64,000 bases of DNA from Staphylococcus simulans (lineage in GTDB: Bacteria; Bacillota; Bacilli; Staphylococcales; Staphylococcaceae), in the NCBI RefSeq assembly GCF_002994445.1, contig NZ_MRZJ01000009.1, positions 20,346 to 84,345 of the forward strand. The letters run 5' to 3'. The position numbers and the translations under genes are program-made. How positions within the stretch are numbered: the stretch's first letter is position 1; every line of letters starts with the position of its first letter. This document shows, piece after piece, positions 16,684 through 25,654 of this stretch. A model generated the notes under the pieces. It was not told the origin of the DNA, did no database searches, and was given only the letters and a program-made list of their open reading frames with translations.

Positions 16684-17724
16684 GTGGCACTTGAAATTCG
16701 TCATTTGAAAAAAGCATTTGGTACTCAATCGGTTATTAAAGGTGTGGACTTAGATATTGCTGAAGGTGAGTTTGTTGCTTTGCTTGGCGCATCTGGCAGC
16801 GGTAAAACTACATTACTGCGTTTAATTGCCGGCTTAGAAAAAGCAGATAGCGGCCATATTGAACAAAACGGTCGTGTCTTCTTTTCAAATCAAGGTAAAA
16901 ACATCAGTCTTGTTCCTTCACGCCGCAATATCGGAATGGTCTTTCAAGACTTTGCCTTATGGCCGCATATGACAGTCTTTGAAAATGTTGCCTATCCTTT
17001 GCGCGTTAAAAAAGATACTAAGGATTTAAAACAACGTGTCAATGAAGTCTTGAAAGAAGTTCACTTAGAAGGTTATGGGAAGCGTAAAATTCATGAACTA
17101 TCCGGCGGACAGCAACAACGTGTCTCTTTAGCACGTGCGATTGTTTCAAAATGCGAACTGATATTAATGGATGAACCCTTATCTGCTTTAGATGCAGGAC
17201 TGCGAGAGGATATGCGTATATTGATTCAGCGCTTAGTGAAACAATACAACATGACCGCAATATTCGTAACACATGACCAATACGAAGCTATGACCATGTC
17301 AGACCGTATCGCAGTCATGCAAAACGGCACAATCGAGCAATTTGATACACCGGAAAATTTATATGCACATCCAAACACCGAAGCAGTCGCACGCTTTATA
17401 GGAAAAGGGACATTCTTAAAAGGCACACTATCCGAACAGTATATGCATATTGATCAGACAACGCTTAAGCTGCCGGTGAACCATACACAAGCAACAGGAC
17501 ACAAAGGCTTGCTACTTAGACCAGAACACATTTACAGAGCACAAAAGGGTTATGAAGCTGTAATTGCTACAGTGAGTTATACAGGTGAACGTTATGAATA
17601 TACCGCATACATAGAAGGTGTCACGGTCATGTTTTATGATGACGCCTACTTTGATGAAGGTGACAAAGTGACTTTGCAGTTTGATATATCACAACACTAT
17701 CTCATTAATTTGGAGGAGAAATAA
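16684..17724 (+). CDS. ABC importer ATPase (AfuC/FbpC type)
   Basis: About 346 aa: Walker A GASGSGKTT, Q-loop FQDFALWPH, signature LSGGQQQRVSLARA, Walker B LILMDEPLSALD and H-loop FVTHDQ. A C-terminal TOBE-like regulatory domain starts about residue 240. GTG 16684 is favoured over GTG 16675 because GAGAGGTG at 16670-16677 then sits at normal spacing. It energises the importer encoded by the next two genes. Confidence 0.9.
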   Translation: MALEIRHLKKAFGTQSVIKGVDLDIAEGEFVALLGASGSGKTTLLRLIAGLEKADSGHIEQNGRVFFSNQGKNISLVPSRRNIGMVFQDFALWPHMTVFENVAYPLRVKKDTKDLKQRVNEVLKEVHLEGYGKRKIHELSGGQQQRVSLARAIVSKCELILMDEPLSALDAGLREDMRILIQRLVKQYNMTAIFVTHDQYEAMTMSDRIAVMQNGTIEQFDTPENLYAHPNTEAVARFIGKGTFLKGTLSEQYMHIDQTTLKLPVNHTQATGHKGLLLRPEHIYRAQKGYEAVIATVSYTGERYEYTAYIEGVTVMFYDDAYFDEGDKVTLQFDISQHYLINLEEK

Positions 17725-17726
17725 TA

Positions 17727-18761
17727 ATGAAACGTATTGTACAGTTCAGTATCGCAGTGATCGCAATGGTGTTTGTACTCGCAGGTTGTCAAAATAAACC
17801 AGAAGGAGACAAAGCACAATCATCAGAGAGTAAAGATTCAGGAGACAGTAAAGACAAACTTGTGCTTTATACTGCAGGTCCTGATGCATTAGTAAAAGAT
17901 ATGGTGAAAGACTTTGAAAAAGAATCAGGCAAGAAAGTTCAAGTATATCAAGGTACAACAGGTGAAATCTTAGGACGTTTAGAAGCAGAAAAGGATAATC
18001 CGAAAGCAGACGTCGTTCAGTTAGCTTCATTACCTGCAGCGCTGGATTATAAAAAACAAGACAAGATTGAACCATACAAAGTTAAAAATGCTGATAAGCT
18101 GTATCCAGATTGGCAAGACAAAGATGGTTATTGGTATGGTATCGGAGGCAGTGCACTTGGTATCTCTTACAATACAGATAAAGTCAAAACAGCACCTAAA
18201 GATGTTAAAGACTTATTAAACAAAGAATATAAAGATGCATTAGCGATTCCGAACCCATCTGAATCAGGTACTGCTTTAGATATGTTATCTATCAAAGTTC
18301 ATAACAATGACCAACAAGCATGGAGCGACTACCAAGCATTAAAAGATAACGGTATGAAATTAGCGGGTGCGAACAAACCTGCACTTGAAACAGTAATCAA
18401 AGGTGAAAATAAAGCTGTCTACGGCGGCGTAGACTATATGGTCTATAAAGCAAAGAAAAAAGGTGAACCAGTAGATATTACTTTCCCAGAATCAGGTACT
18501 GCAATTTCACCGCGCCCAGCATTCATTTTGAAATCAGCACAACATAAAGAAGCCGCAAAAGCGTATATGGATTATGCGACAGGTGAAAAAGGACAAAAAC
18601 AAGTTGATGCGCACTTCTTAATTCCAAATGATAAATCAGCGCATAAAAATAAAGAGACAAAAGCACGTGAAGATATTAAAGAATTGAAATACGACTGGCC
18701 ATCATTATCAGGAGAAAGCGAAAAAGTACTTAAAAAATTCATGAGCATGATGAAAGGTTAA
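17727..18761 (+). CDS. ABC importer substrate-binding lipoprotein (AfuA/FbpA type)
   Basis: A 344-aa protein with lipobox VLAGC. The family-typical opening VLYTAGPDALVKDMVKDFE leads into a type 2 periplasmic-binding fold with VYQGTTGEILGRL and YGIGGSALGISYN. The set resembles Fe3+ (FbpA), 2-aminoethylphosphonate (PhnS) and hexose-phosphate (AfuA) binders; specificity cannot be read off. It starts 2 bases after the ATPase stop. A hairpin after it (18777-18845) would enrich this mRNA over the permease. Confidence 0.88.
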   Translation: MKRIVQFSIAVIAMVFVLAGCQNKPEGDKAQSSESKDSGDSKDKLVLYTAGPDALVKDMVKDFEKESGKKVQVYQGTTGEILGRLEAEKDNPKADVVQLASLPAALDYKKQDKIEPYKVKNADKLYPDWQDKDGYWYGIGGSALGISYNTDKVKTAPKDVKDLLNKEYKDALAIPNPSESGTALDMLSIKVHNNDQQAWSDYQALKDNGMKLAGANKPALETVIKGENKAVYGGVDYMVYKAKKKGEPVDITFPESGTAISPRPAFILKSAQHKEAAKAYMDYATGEKGQKQVDAHFLIPNDKSAHKNKETKAREDIKELKYDWPSLSGESEKVLKKFMSMMKG

Positions 18762-18776
18762 AACAAAGTGATGAAA

Positions 18777-18845
18777 AGGTGGTCCAACCAGCAAAACAAA
18801 CAGACATTGTTTTGTTGTTGTACCGCCTACTTTTTTACAGATTGG
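18777..18845 (+). terminator. Partial terminator between binding protein and permease
   Basis: Outer AGGTGG (18777-18782) pairs with CCGCCT (18833-18838) and inner CAAAACAA with TTGTTTTG; six Ts follow. The position suits intercistronic attenuation. Confidence 0.65.
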
Positions 18846-18856
18846 AGTAATAGAAA

Positions 18857-20542
18857 GTGAAAGAACCGCATTCAAGTTTTGCTGAAAGCCGAGGTATAGC
18901 ACAAAGTATGAATCGCCTGCTTGCGATTGTTATTTTAGTGTGTTTAATTGTCATGCCTTTATGTATGATTTTGATTAAAGGATTTATGCCGAGTGCTGAA
19001 GCGGGATTTCTAGATAATATAAAACAATTAGTTCAAGCAGACAATTTAAAGATATTGTGGAATTCTATCATTTTGGGACTTGCGGTCGTTGTCCTTTCTA
19101 CACTGATCGCATTGCCTTTAAGTTTCATTATGGTAAAGACTGCATTAGCACGACATCAATGGCTGGATATATTAATTATGATTCCATTTATGACACCGCC
19201 GTATATCGGTGCGATGGGATGGATGCTGACAATGCAGCACAATGGCTTACTAGAACAGTTGATTCCAGGTATTGATAAGATCACGCCGTTGTTCTTTTCA
19301 TTCTTTGGGATGGCATTGATTATGAGTTGTCATTTAGCACCATTCTTGTATGTCATTCTTAAAAAGGCATTATTAAATCTTCAGCAGTCTCAAGAAGAGG
19401 CCGCATTAATTTACGGCGGTTCATTTATGTATCGCTTTCGCCGTGTGATGCTGCCGATGTTTGTATCTGGTTATAGTATGGGAGCTTTATTAGTCTTTGT
19501 GAAGACCATCGGCGAGTTCGGTACACCGGTCACAATGGGGAATCGTATCGGCTATGCTGTATTAACTTCTGAAATTCATCATAGTGCATCGATATGGCCG
19601 ATAGATTTTCAACATGCCGCATTATTGTCTTCACTCTTATTAGGTGTCAGTATGACCGTTTGGGCCTTTCAAACATGGTTTCAAATACGTACTGCAGTTG
19701 CTGGAGACAGCGGTAAAGGCAGAAAGACGATGCAGCAACCAAAAAGTAAATGGGATAGTCTCCTTTACGGTATTGTAGGGCTATTGTTATTTATGATGAT
19801 TGTGATGCCTTATGCCAGTATTATTGTAAATGCCTTTGTGAAGCAATTATCCAGAGGATTAAAACTGCATAATATTACTTTAGAAAATTTTGTATTAGTC
19901 TTATCAGGCAATGGGGGTATTGCACTGTTGAATAGTGTCATGCTGGCCCTAGCAGCCGCAACTATCGCGAGTGCATTAGGTTTATGGTTTGTTTTAGCAT
20001 CTGAACAAACAAAAGCCAAATCACCATGGAGCAGTAAGTTGATCGACTTCTTTAGTTTATTACCGAATACAGTGCCAGGCATTATTGTAGTGATAGGTTT
20101 GATTCTCTTTTGGAATAACACAAACAATCCGATACCTGCGTATAATACGATTGCGATATTAGTGATTACGTACACTGTACTTTATATTCCGTATGCCGTA
20201 CAAAATATCAAAAACGTGAATCAAACGATTGGCAAGAATTTGATGGAGGCAGCTGAAATGAGCGGCAGTACAGGATGGACACGCTTTAGAACAATCAAGT
20301 TTCCATTATTATTACCCGGTATTGTTTCAGGATGGATTTTAATCTTTTGTATTTCCATGCGTGAACTTGTCGGTTCATTAATGTTGAGACCGCCGAATAC
20401 AGATACATCTGCGACTTATATTTACCGACAATTCGAACAAGGTGAATCGGCACAAGGGATGGCTATGGCCTTATTATCTGTCGGTATTACGTCAGTCATT
20501 CTTATTTTGTTGGATATTTGGCAGAAGAGAAGGGAGCGTTAA
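18857..20542 (+). CDS. ABC importer permease, two fused domains (FbpB type)
   Basis: A 561-aa protein with about twelve spans and two BPD-transport domains. Each has an EAA loop: EEAALIYGGSFMYRFRRVMLPM near residue 177 and MEAAEMSGSTGWTRFRTIKFPL near 462. This fused architecture is usual for FbpB/AfuB importers. GTG start with GGAG upstream. Confidence 0.9.
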   Translation: MKEPHSSFAESRGIAQSMNRLLAIVILVCLIVMPLCMILIKGFMPSAEAGFLDNIKQLVQADNLKILWNSIILGLAVVVLSTLIALPLSFIMVKTALARHQWLDILIMIPFMTPPYIGAMGWMLTMQHNGLLEQLIPGIDKITPLFFSFFGMALIMSCHLAPFLYVILKKALLNLQQSQEEAALIYGGSFMYRFRRVMLPMFVSGYSMGALLVFVKTIGEFGTPVTMGNRIGYAVLTSEIHHSASIWPIDFQHAALLSSLLLGVSMTVWAFQTWFQIRTAVAGDSGKGRKTMQQPKSKWDSLLYGIVGLLLFMMIVMPYASIIVNAFVKQLSRGLKLHNITLENFVLVLSGNGGIALLNSVMLALAAATIASALGLWFVLASEQTKAKSPWSSKLIDFFSLLPNTVPGIIVVIGLILFWNNTNNPIPAYNTIAILVITYTVLYIPYAVQNIKNVNQTIGKNLMEAAEMSGSTGWTRFRTIKFPLLLPGIVSGWILIFCISMRELVGSLMLRPPNTDTSATYIYRQFEQGESAQGMAMALLSVGITSVILILLDIWQKRRER

Positions 20543-20545
20543 GTA

Positions 20546-21190
20546 TTGCATAAGAGATTATTAGCCGCTTCAGACATTCACGGCCATGGGGTATCCTTAA
20601 AACTGCTCTTAGACAAAGCGCAATATAACCCAGGAAATGATCAACTGGTATTATGCGGAGACTATGTCAACAAAGGACCGGATTCTGAAGGTACATTAGC
20701 CTTGATTCAACAGCTCCAGCAAGAAGGCGCCATTGTCTTGCTCGGCAATCATGAATTGCAGTGGTTAGCCGATATGCAGCACATTGAACAAGCCATGCAT
20801 CATAAACTGGCTATGACTTATCAACGTCTCCAACAAGATGGACGTAAATTAAAATGGCGGCCGCTGATTGAATCCTTCCAAACTTACTATGAGACAGCAG
20901 ACTATCTCTTTGTTCATGCAGGTATCGCACCGAATATTCCAATCACATCCCAAACAGCTGTACAATTGACCGGGTTCTATCATAATGCCTTTGTTAATCA
21001 TACCCCTGGCAAAATAATGATACACGGCCATGTACCTACCTTCAGGAAAGTAAATCAAAAAGGCATCATCTATAAAACAAAAGACGCCATTAACATAGAT
21101 ACAGGGGCAGGGCATGGCGAATATTTAACATTATATGATGTGACGAATGATAAACAATATAGGGTAAAAGTAAAACAGATATCAATTTGA
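20546..21190 (+). CDS. PPP-family metallophosphoesterase
   Basis: A 214-aa protein with the full PPP signature: DIHGHG, GDYVNKGPDS, GNHE, a later VHAG and IHGHVP. These bind two metals for phosphomonoester hydrolysis, as in PP1-like phosphatases, PrpE and ApaH. The TTG start lies 3 bases after the permease stop with GGGAG upstream, so it belongs to the importer operon. It may release phosphate from the imported substrate, which would favour a phosphorylated ligand; that is inference. Confidence 0.85.
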   Translation: MHKRLLAASDIHGHGVSLKLLLDKAQYNPGNDQLVLCGDYVNKGPDSEGTLALIQQLQQEGAIVLLGNHELQWLADMQHIEQAMHHKLAMTYQRLQQDGRKLKWRPLIESFQTYYETADYLFVHAGIAPNIPITSQTAVQLTGFYHNAFVNHTPGKIMIHGHVPTFRKVNQKGIIYKTKDAINIDTGAGHGEYLTLYDVTNDKQYRVKVKQISI

Positions 21191-21239
21191 GGTACACGCA
21201 ACCCGTGTTATACTAAACAAAAAAATTGGAGGGCTTATC

Positions 21240-21335
21240 ATGGAAAAAATCAGCCAAAGACAAGCAATGCAAATTGGCAAAATTGTTTTTCGTATTGTGC
21301 GTAAAATTATGAATGATCGTAAAGGTCGTCGTTAA
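21240..21335 (+). CDS. 31-aa basic peptide
   Basis: A short gene with TTGGAGGG well placed before ATG 21240. Its own promoter is likely (TTGAGG and TATACT about 16 bases apart at 21188-21215), and a strong terminator follows. The product is rich in Arg/Lys (net charge about +8), with an amphipathic helix-like centre (QIGKIVFRIVRKIMNDRK) and an RKGRR end. No family recognised. It could be a membrane-active or nucleic-acid-binding micropeptide. Confidence 0.6.
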   Translation: MEKISQRQAMQIGKIVFRIVRKIMNDRKGRR

Positions 21336-21350
21336 TCTCATAAATGATAT

Positions 21351-21396
21351 ATCACCCGCTCATTTCAAATTCAGAAGTGTGCGGGTGATTTTTCTA
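21351..21396 (+). terminator. Terminator of the 31-aa peptide gene
   Basis: ATCACCCGC (21351-21359) pairs perfectly with GCGGGTGAT (21381-21389), followed by TTTTT. Confidence 0.9.
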
Positions 21397-21490
21397 TTTC
21401 ACCGCAAAAAGCAGAAACCATTATGAAAAAAAACAGCCCTTTTTTTCGGAAAGGTTTATAATAATAAAAAATCGTATAGAGGTGGTAATT

Positions 21491-22723
21491 TTGAAATACA
21501 AGCCCTTGAAGACAATATTCCATATGGAAAATGAACAAAAATGTAATGAAGCTTATCAAAGCAGATTGAATCATTACGCTGCAATTATTTTTGAGATTGC
21601 CATTCACCCTATAAGAGATCAAAAACAACTGCTTGATGTGAAATATCCTTTGTTTCTTTGTATTACTAAAGAAATACTAAGTAAGACTGATGAAATCTAC
21701 CGCAATGCATTAAAAATCGAAAGACTGACACATCGATTGCCTAACATCGCACTGCGCTCATATATCCGCAAGTTATTATTAAATGAACTGCAAGGTACCA
21801 ACGAAAAAGAAAATATCAAAGTTTCTAAAAAAGAGTTGGGATACATACTTAATAACCTAAAGACCATTAAACAAAATAAACGCTTTATCGGACTAGTGAA
21901 TCAATATAAATTATTAGGCAATCCGGATATATTAATAGAACAAGTTGAAGATTTCAGAAAGGTCTATGATGCACTATTATCTAATGATATTGAAGCGGAT
22001 AATCAACCTGACGGCCAATACTTTAGAGCGAAAGGGATTGGTGTGCATGATACATCTAGAGGTAAATGGCTTCACAGAAATGAATACGATGAACAGGCAA
22101 TCCATGAATTTTTAGAAAAGTTGTTGGATATTTTGTGTGATAAGACGCTGCCTGATTTAGCAAAGATAATGGCAACGCATTATATGTTTGAGTACCTCCA
22201 CCCATTTTATGACGGTAATGGACGTTTAGGGCGATACTTGTTGGCAAAGTTATTGCATGACAATTTAGATGAGTTATCTGCATTAACGTTTTCATATACT
22301 GTAAATAGAAATCGCAAGGCATATGACAAGGCTTTTGAAGCAACATCTGAATATTATAATAAAGGTGATATGACATGCTTTGTATTAAGTATGTTTGATT
22401 TACTGATTAAAGGACAGCAGCGTACATTATTTGAACTAAATCAAAATCTTGATCTTTTAAATAAGTTGTATAATGCGTTGCAAAAAATGGGGTGTGAAAA
22501 AGAGGAAAGACAATTTTTCTTTGTATTGCTGCAAGACAAAATATTCGGTACACAGTATTCTCGTTTGAGTTTAATTGATTTGGCTGAGGTATTGAAGGTT
22601 TCAAGACCAACGCTTAATAAGCTGATTCAAAAGCATGAAAATGTATTGATCAAATTACAGTCAAGACCTGCAGTATATGAACTAGACGATACATTCATTG
22701 AGCATTTATCAGCTCAAGAATAA
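21491..22723 (+). CDS. Fic family protein (AMPylation-type, self-inhibited class)
   Basis: About 410 aa. The Fic core motif HPFYDGNGRLGR lies near residue 237 and carries the catalytic His. An inhibitory (S/T)xxxE(G/N) motif, TNEKEN, lies near residue 103, marking an N-terminally autoinhibited (class II) enzyme. A C-terminal winged-helix-like part (LIDLAEVLKVSRPTLNKLI) is predicted. Such proteins transfer AMP to Ser/Thr/Tyr of targets; the target is unknown. TTG 21491 is chosen because GAGGTGG lies 6 bases before it. Stand-alone gene. Confidence 0.88.
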   Translation: MKYKPLKTIFHMENEQKCNEAYQSRLNHYAAIIFEIAIHPIRDQKQLLDVKYPLFLCITKEILSKTDEIYRNALKIERLTHRLPNIALRSYIRKLLLNELQGTNEKENIKVSKKELGYILNNLKTIKQNKRFIGLVNQYKLLGNPDILIEQVEDFRKVYDALLSNDIEADNQPDGQYFRAKGIGVHDTSRGKWLHRNEYDEQAIHEFLEKLLDILCDKTLPDLAKIMATHYMFEYLHPFYDGNGRLGRYLLAKLLHDNLDELSALTFSYTVNRNRKAYDKAFEATSEYYNKGDMTCFVLSMFDLLIKGQQRTLFELNQNLDLLNKLYNALQKMGCEKEERQFFFVLLQDKIFGTQYSRLSLIDLAEVLKVSRPTLNKLIQKHENVLIKLQSRPAVYELDDTFIEHLSAQE

Positions 22724-22742
22724 AACTAAATTAATGAATAAA

Positions 22743-22785
22743 CAGCGCTTCCACTGATGTTTTAGTGAAAGCGCTGAATTCTTTT
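22743..22785. terminator. Convergent terminator
   Basis: CAGCGCTT-x-CACT (22743-22755) pairs with AGTG-x-AAGCGCTG (22764-22776), between the Fic gene and the BCCT gene. Confidence 0.8.
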
Positions 22786-24371
22786 ATTTATTATTTTGAG
22801 AAGATGTTTTATCAGAAGTTGAATGCAGGATTTCTGAACGGTTCACTTTCGGGGTTAAAGTTAATCCTAAAGCTTTGCGTTCTCTGTTAGCATCTTTATA
22901 GAATGAAATGGTCATTAATATGACTACAATACTGAATGGGAGGGCGGAGATAATCGCTGCTGACTGCAAGGCATCTAAGCCTGTTTCACCGCCGGCTAAT
23001 AATAAGACGTAGGCGATAGCTGAAAGTGCAAGTCCCCACACAATTTTAACGAAGCCTGCAGGTGTTAAATTACCGTAAGATGTCTGCATACCTAAAACGA
23101 AAGTTGCGGAATCGGCAGAAGTGATAAAGAATGAGCCGATTAATGCGAGTGCGACAATGGATAAGACAATACCCATAGGCAATTCATTAAAGATACCAAA
23201 TAACTGTGTTTCTGGCGGCAGCTTGAAGATTTCTTTGTGTTCTTGTCCGATACTAATACCTGTTAAGCCGAATACACTAAACCAGAAAATACTGATGACT
23301 GTAGGGACCAGCAGTACAGCAATAACGAATTCTCTGATGGTACGTCCTTTAGAAATACGTGCGATGAAGACACCGACGAAAGGACTCCAGCTCATCCACC
23401 AGCCCCAATAATAGACAGTCCATGTCTGCATCCAATCATGCTTTTGCTTGTTTAACGGTCCAGTATCTAAACTGTTGAAAATCAATGTATTCAAGTAATC
23501 GCCTGTCGCAGAAGTCATAAGATTCATAATCAATAAGGTTGGACCTACAATGAGCAATATAGCAAATAATATTGCGGCCAATGCCATATTCAAGTTACTT
23601 AAGAACTGAATACCTTTGCTTAAACCGCTCCATGCACTGTAGAGGAACAATACTGTCACGACTGCGATAATAATTCCTTGAACTAACTTATTATTCGGAA
23701 TATTAAAGAGGTAGTTCAAACCTCCGTTAATCTGCATTGCGCCGACACCCAGTGAGACTGCTACACCGATAATCGTCGCAAAGACTGCTAGTACATCGAC
23801 AATGGTACCTGGTGTGCGATCGACACGATTGCCGAGCAGCGGGCGCAATGTTGTAGAAATCAAACCGACTTCGCCTTTACGGAATTGAAAATAAGCTAAC
23901 GATAAAGCCACAATACCGTAGACGGCCCATGGGTGAAAACCGTAATGCAAGTAGCTTGCACGTAATGCATCCGCAAGTGCTGCTTTAGTTTCAGGCTTTG
24001 CGGTAGGCGGTGTTAAATAATGCGAAATAGGTTCAGAAGCGCCGTAGAACACCAGTCCGATACCCATCCCGGCACTAAATAACATTGCGAGCCCAAGATA
24101 CTGTACGAAACTCAGGTTTATCTGTGGGTTTGCCCAATTTCAATTTGCCGATCGGGCTGAAAACTAAGAAGACACAGAAGATGAAAATGCCAAAGAAGAT
24201 AAGCATGTAATACCAGCCGAAAGTTTCGGTAATCCATGCACCGAGTGCACCTGAAACTTTACCGAATTGGTCTGGGAAAACAGCCCCGATTAAGACTAAG
24301 ATGCCGACTAAAACCGAAGCGTACGTAAATACCGGAGAAAATGTTTTTTGTTTATGCGTTGTATCTTTCAA
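22784..24371 (-). pseudogene. BCCT (betaine/carnitine/choline) transporter with a frameshift
   Basis: Two abutting frames together encode a full BCCT transporter. The first (start TTG 24371, AAGGGTG upstream) ends in ...KPEFRTVSWARNVI-stop. The second carries MLFSAGMGIGLVFYGASEP, the long Trp-rich WWMSWSPFVGVFIARIS core and the rest. The expected junction is SWLAMLFSAG; dropping one G from the GGG run at 24092-24094 restores it. So the sequence carries a +1 indel in a conserved segment. Either the gene is inactive in this strain or it is a sequencing error. Intact, it would import glycine betaine-type osmoprotectants. Confidence 0.85.
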
Positions 24372-24479
24372 TTGTTTAACACCCTTTCTATCTTTGATTA
24401 TTAAACAAGGTAAAGACGTTATACATACTATCATAGTCAGCTGCTAAGTCAAAAAGCGTCACGTCATACGACACAATGC

Positions 24480-24908
24480 TTATTCCTCAGTTTTATTCTC
24501 TTCAATCGCCTTTTTGATTTCAACGATACATGCATCCATATCTTTGAAGACTTCGTGCTTTTCCCAAAAGCGCAAGACAGTGTAGCCCATGTCTTTGAGC
24601 TGTTGTGTGACTTCTTGGTCGCGTTCCATATTGCGCTCGATTTTCGGTATCCAGTAATCACGATGGGTATGGATACGTTTTTGTTTTTGATTTTCCCAAT
24701 CGTAGCCGTGCCAAAATTCTCCATCCACAAAGACTAAGACATTGTATTTAGTAATGGCTATATCTGGTTTGCCTGGAAGTTTTTTATAGTTTTTGAAGTA
24801 ACGGATGCCTTCATGCCATAACGCTTTTGCGAGTTGTGTTTCTGCTTTGCCTCCGGTTGCACGAATCTTAGACATCATTTTTGAGCGATAAGCTTTAGAT
24901 TCTGTCAT
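24480..24908 (-). CDS. vsr: Very-short-patch repair (Vsr) endonuclease homologue
   Basis: A 142-aa protein with the Vsr layout: RSKMMSKIRATGGKAETQLAKALW, then LPGKPDIAI with the catalytic Asp, VFVDGEFWHGYDW, and WIPKIERNMERDQEV. Vsr nicks at T:G mismatches produced by 5-methylcytosine deamination and usually accompanies a C5 cytosine methyltransferase, but none is visible in this window. ATG 24908 has a nearby AGCGAGGTG. Confidence 0.9.
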   Translation of the reverse strand: MTESKAYRSKMMSKIRATGGKAETQLAKALWHEGIRYFKNYKKLPGKPDIAITKYNVLVFVDGEFWHGYDWENQKQKRIHTHRDYWIPKIERNMERDQEVTQQLKDMGYTVLRFWEKHEVFKDMDACIVEIKKAIEENKTEE

Positions 24909-24958
24909 GCTGCATCACCTCGCTTATAGTGTTCCCGTTCTCAGTTGTTGTTATGCTG

Positions 24959-25654
24959 CTAAGTGAGATGAATCATTTGGTAGCCGATTCTTGGATGTGT
25001 TTGAATCAGCTTTTTATCATTGTATTCGGAAGCATCAATCGCAAGTTTCTTTCTGAGTGAAGCCATATGGACACGTAAAGCCGCCATTTCAGTTTTATTG
25101 ACATAACCATAAAGTGCTTTTAACAGTGTTTGATATGTCAGTACTTTACCGACATGATGGCTTAAGACATCCAGTAATTGGAATTCGTTAGGTGTCAGAC
25201 GGACTTCTTGTCCTTCTATAAAGACCGTTTTAGCATTGAAGTCGACATAGAGCGGACCGTTTTCGAAGCGGTCTTCGATTTCTTCGTTGCGGTTATACAT
25301 CCGCAAGACCACACGAATACGTGCACGCAATTCATCAATACTGAAAGGTTTAGTCATATAATCATTGGCACCGCGGTCTAAAGCTTCGACAATGATATGT
25401 TCTTCATGTCTTGCACTGATGACAATAATCGGTAGATCTGATTCTTTGCGGATATTATGAATGACATCTAAGCCATCCATATCCGGCAATCCTAAATCTA
25501 ATAGAATCAAATTCGGATGTTCTGTACGGATTCTGAAATCGACTTCTTTGCCTTGTTGGGCTTTAACGACTTTATAATAATCCATGGTTAAAGACACGTC
25601 GATCAGATGCAGAATCGATTCATCATCTTCTACAATCAATACAGTTGTATTCAT
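24959..25654 (-). CDS. kdpE: Response regulator KdpE
   Basis: A 231-aa OmpR-type regulator. The receiver domain has phospho-acceptor Asp in LILLDLGLPD (about residue 53) and Lys in MTKPF. The C-terminal winged-helix domain starts at about residue 130 (VRLTPNEFQLLDVL). It overlaps the kdpD stop by 4 bases. It activates kdpFABC when potassium is scarce or the medium is hypertonic. Confidence 0.95.
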   Translation of the reverse strand: MNTTVLIVEDDESILHLIDVSLTMDYYKVVKAQQGKEVDFRIRTEHPNLILLDLGLPDMDGLDVIHNIRKESDLPIIVISARHEEHIIVEALDRGANDYMTKPFSIDELRARIRVVLRMYNRNEEIEDRFENGPLYVDFNAKTVFIEGQEVRLTPNEFQLLDVLSHHVGKVLTYQTLLKALYGYVNKTEMAALRVHMASLRKKLAIDASEYNDKKLIQTHPRIGYQMIHLT

